A DNA stretch of 6,295 nt from an uncultured Agitococcus sp. (GTDB lineage: Bacteria; Pseudomonadota; Gammaproteobacteria; Pseudomonadales; Moraxellaceae): assembly GCF_937920075.1 (NCBI RefSeq), contig NZ_CALETI010000071.1:1-6295 (forward strand). Reading direction: 5' to 3'. Every line of letters begins with the position of its first letter. The stretch's first letter is position 1. The notes below the pieces were generated by a model that worked only from the letters and a program-made list of their open reading frames with translations, was not told where the DNA came from and ran no database searches. The translations under genes and the position numbers were made by a program. Shown here piece by piece: positions 5,707 through 6,295 of the stretch.

Positions 5707-6295
5707 TCAGCCCATTGCCTTAATAAATTATGATAGTGATTGGTTAATGCCAAAACATCTTGGCTGTCTTGTAATTGCTGACGCAAACGAATAATAGTCA
5801 TATCCAAATCAAATAACAGTTGTCGTTGCGTATTATCTTTGACCATACTTTGTGACCATAAAAACGCTGCAAAACGTTGACCATTTTCTACAGGCTCAAC
5901 CCGATGTAAACTGGTCGCAGGGTAAACAATCGCATCGCCTGCTGCCAATTTTACCTCATGACTGCCATAAGTATCTTCAATAATCAACTCGCCACCTTCG
6001 TACTCATCAGGCTCTGATAAAAAAACAGTGGTTGAGACATCGGTACGAACAGGAAAACGTGTTAAAGCTTCGTATTGAATCGCACCATCGACATGATTAC
6101 CAAAATGCCCTCCCTGTTGATAACAATTAAACAACGGTAATAATAATTGCTTAGGCAATACGGCAGACACAAATAAAGGATGAGCCAATAAAGCCTCTCG
6201 CACTTGCTGAGCCATTTGTTGTGCAATAGGTAGGTTTTGCGAGAGTTGTAAGTTATGTTTGACTTTTGCCGCCTGTGCGCCAGCCGTATTCGCGC
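5703..6295 (-). CDS. piuC: PiuC/YbiX-type Fe(II)/2-oxoglutarate-dependent dioxygenase (5' end outside the window)
   Basis: The frame continues to the right edge, giving 196 visible codons of a family that is usually about 226 residues; roughly the first 30 are missing. An internal ATG at 6213-6215 is not the start, because the upstream codons encode the conserved family segment NTAGAQAAKVKHNLQL. The double-stranded beta-helix iron site is complete: His67 and Asp69 in GNHVDGAI, His130 in SLHRVEP, and Arg140 (GQRFAAFLW) as the likely 2-oxoglutarate ligand (numbered from the first visible codon). The C-terminal FDLDMTIIRLR and YHNLLRQWAE segments also match PiuC/YbiX. The enzyme is cytoplasmic by lack of a visible membrane segment, though the N-terminus is not seen. 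Relatives sit beside siderophore receptor genes (piuA in Pseudomonas, fiu in E. coli), and their substrate is not firmly known to me. It overlaps tonB by four bases and is the first visible gene of the operon. Confidence 0.93.
   Translation of the reverse strand, partial: ANTAGAQAAKVKHNLQLSQNLPIAQQMAQQVREALLAHPLFVSAVLPKQLLLPLFNCYQQGGHFGNHVDGAIQYEALTRFPVRTDVSTTVFLSEPDEYEGGELIIEDTYGSHEVKLAAGDAIVYPATSLHRVEPVENGQRFAAFLWSQSMVKDNTQRQLLFDLDMTIIRLRQQLQDSQDVLALTNHYHNLLRQWAE

Noticed and set aside
5249..5794. Two open frames on the + strand opposite tonB and the end of the dioxygenase gene (5249-5488 and 5573-5794)
   Set aside because: The Gly/Ser/Thr-rich translation is what the complement of a Pro/Val/Glu-rich TonB spacer gives. 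There is no support as genes.
6213..6215. ATG as the start of the PiuC-like gene
   Set aside because: The frame stays open to the right edge, and the upstream codons encode the conserved NTAGAQAA segment of the family. The true start lies outside the window.
1..6295. Possible over-representation of GGCC/TTGGCC along the window
   Set aside because: A rough count is only modestly above expectation and is explained by common Leu-Ala and Gly-Gln codon pairs.
1..6295. CRISPR arrays, tRNA or rRNA genes, insertion sequences and transposases
   Set aside because: None was seen. No regularly spaced direct repeats, no tRNA-like cloverleaf and no transposase motifs were found by reading.

Overview
The window is moderately AT-rich and looks like a gammaproteobacterial chromosome. 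The evidence is a Gram-negative TonB/ExbB/ExbD set, an outer-membrane receptor and a PiuC/YbiX-type dioxygenase. The gene content and Gln/Asn-rich proteins fit Moraxellaceae (Acinetobacter-like relatives), but this placement is an impression from family knowledge, not a measured result.

Left part, + strand. Positions 1-320 hold the 3' end of an unrecognised gene whose codon use (AGA/AGG for Arg, many ATA for Ile) differs from the rest of the window. A 145-bp spacer follows, with a weak hairpin, promoter-like hexamers and a perfect 7-bp inverted repeat directly before the next start codon. The gene at 466-1608 encodes a PHA-synthase-like (PhaC family) alpha/beta hydrolase of 380 residues. Its nucleophile is Ser (GWSMGG) where true PHA synthases have Cys.

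Centre. A 50-bp convergent gap (1609-1658) carries a 9-bp perfect hairpin preceded by a REP-like sequence, probably a dispersed repeat that doubles as a bidirectional terminator.

Right part, - strand. In transcription order this is piuC-like (5' end beyond the window), tonB, exbB, exbD, then a 129-bp spacer and a TonB-dependent receptor. The first four genes are tightly packed (4-bp overlap, 15-bp gap, 1-bp gap) and must be one operon. The spacer before the receptor carries a second hairpin repeat, of a different family, and a smaller inverted repeat. The receptor may therefore have its own promoter or only partial read-through.

How the genes work together. ExbB and ExbD use the proton-motive force to energise TonB, which spans the periplasm and opens the plug of the outer-membrane receptor. 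The PiuC-type Fe(II)/2-oxoglutarate dioxygenase is typically found with iron-siderophore receptors. The locus is best read as a dedicated ferric-siderophore (or other metal-chelate) uptake unit, with substrate unknown. I see no wholly new system. The points most worth following up are the Ser-nucleophile PhaC-like enzyme with its palindromic leader, the complete self-energised receptor locus, and the two kinds of hairpin repeat at the ends of the receptor gene.
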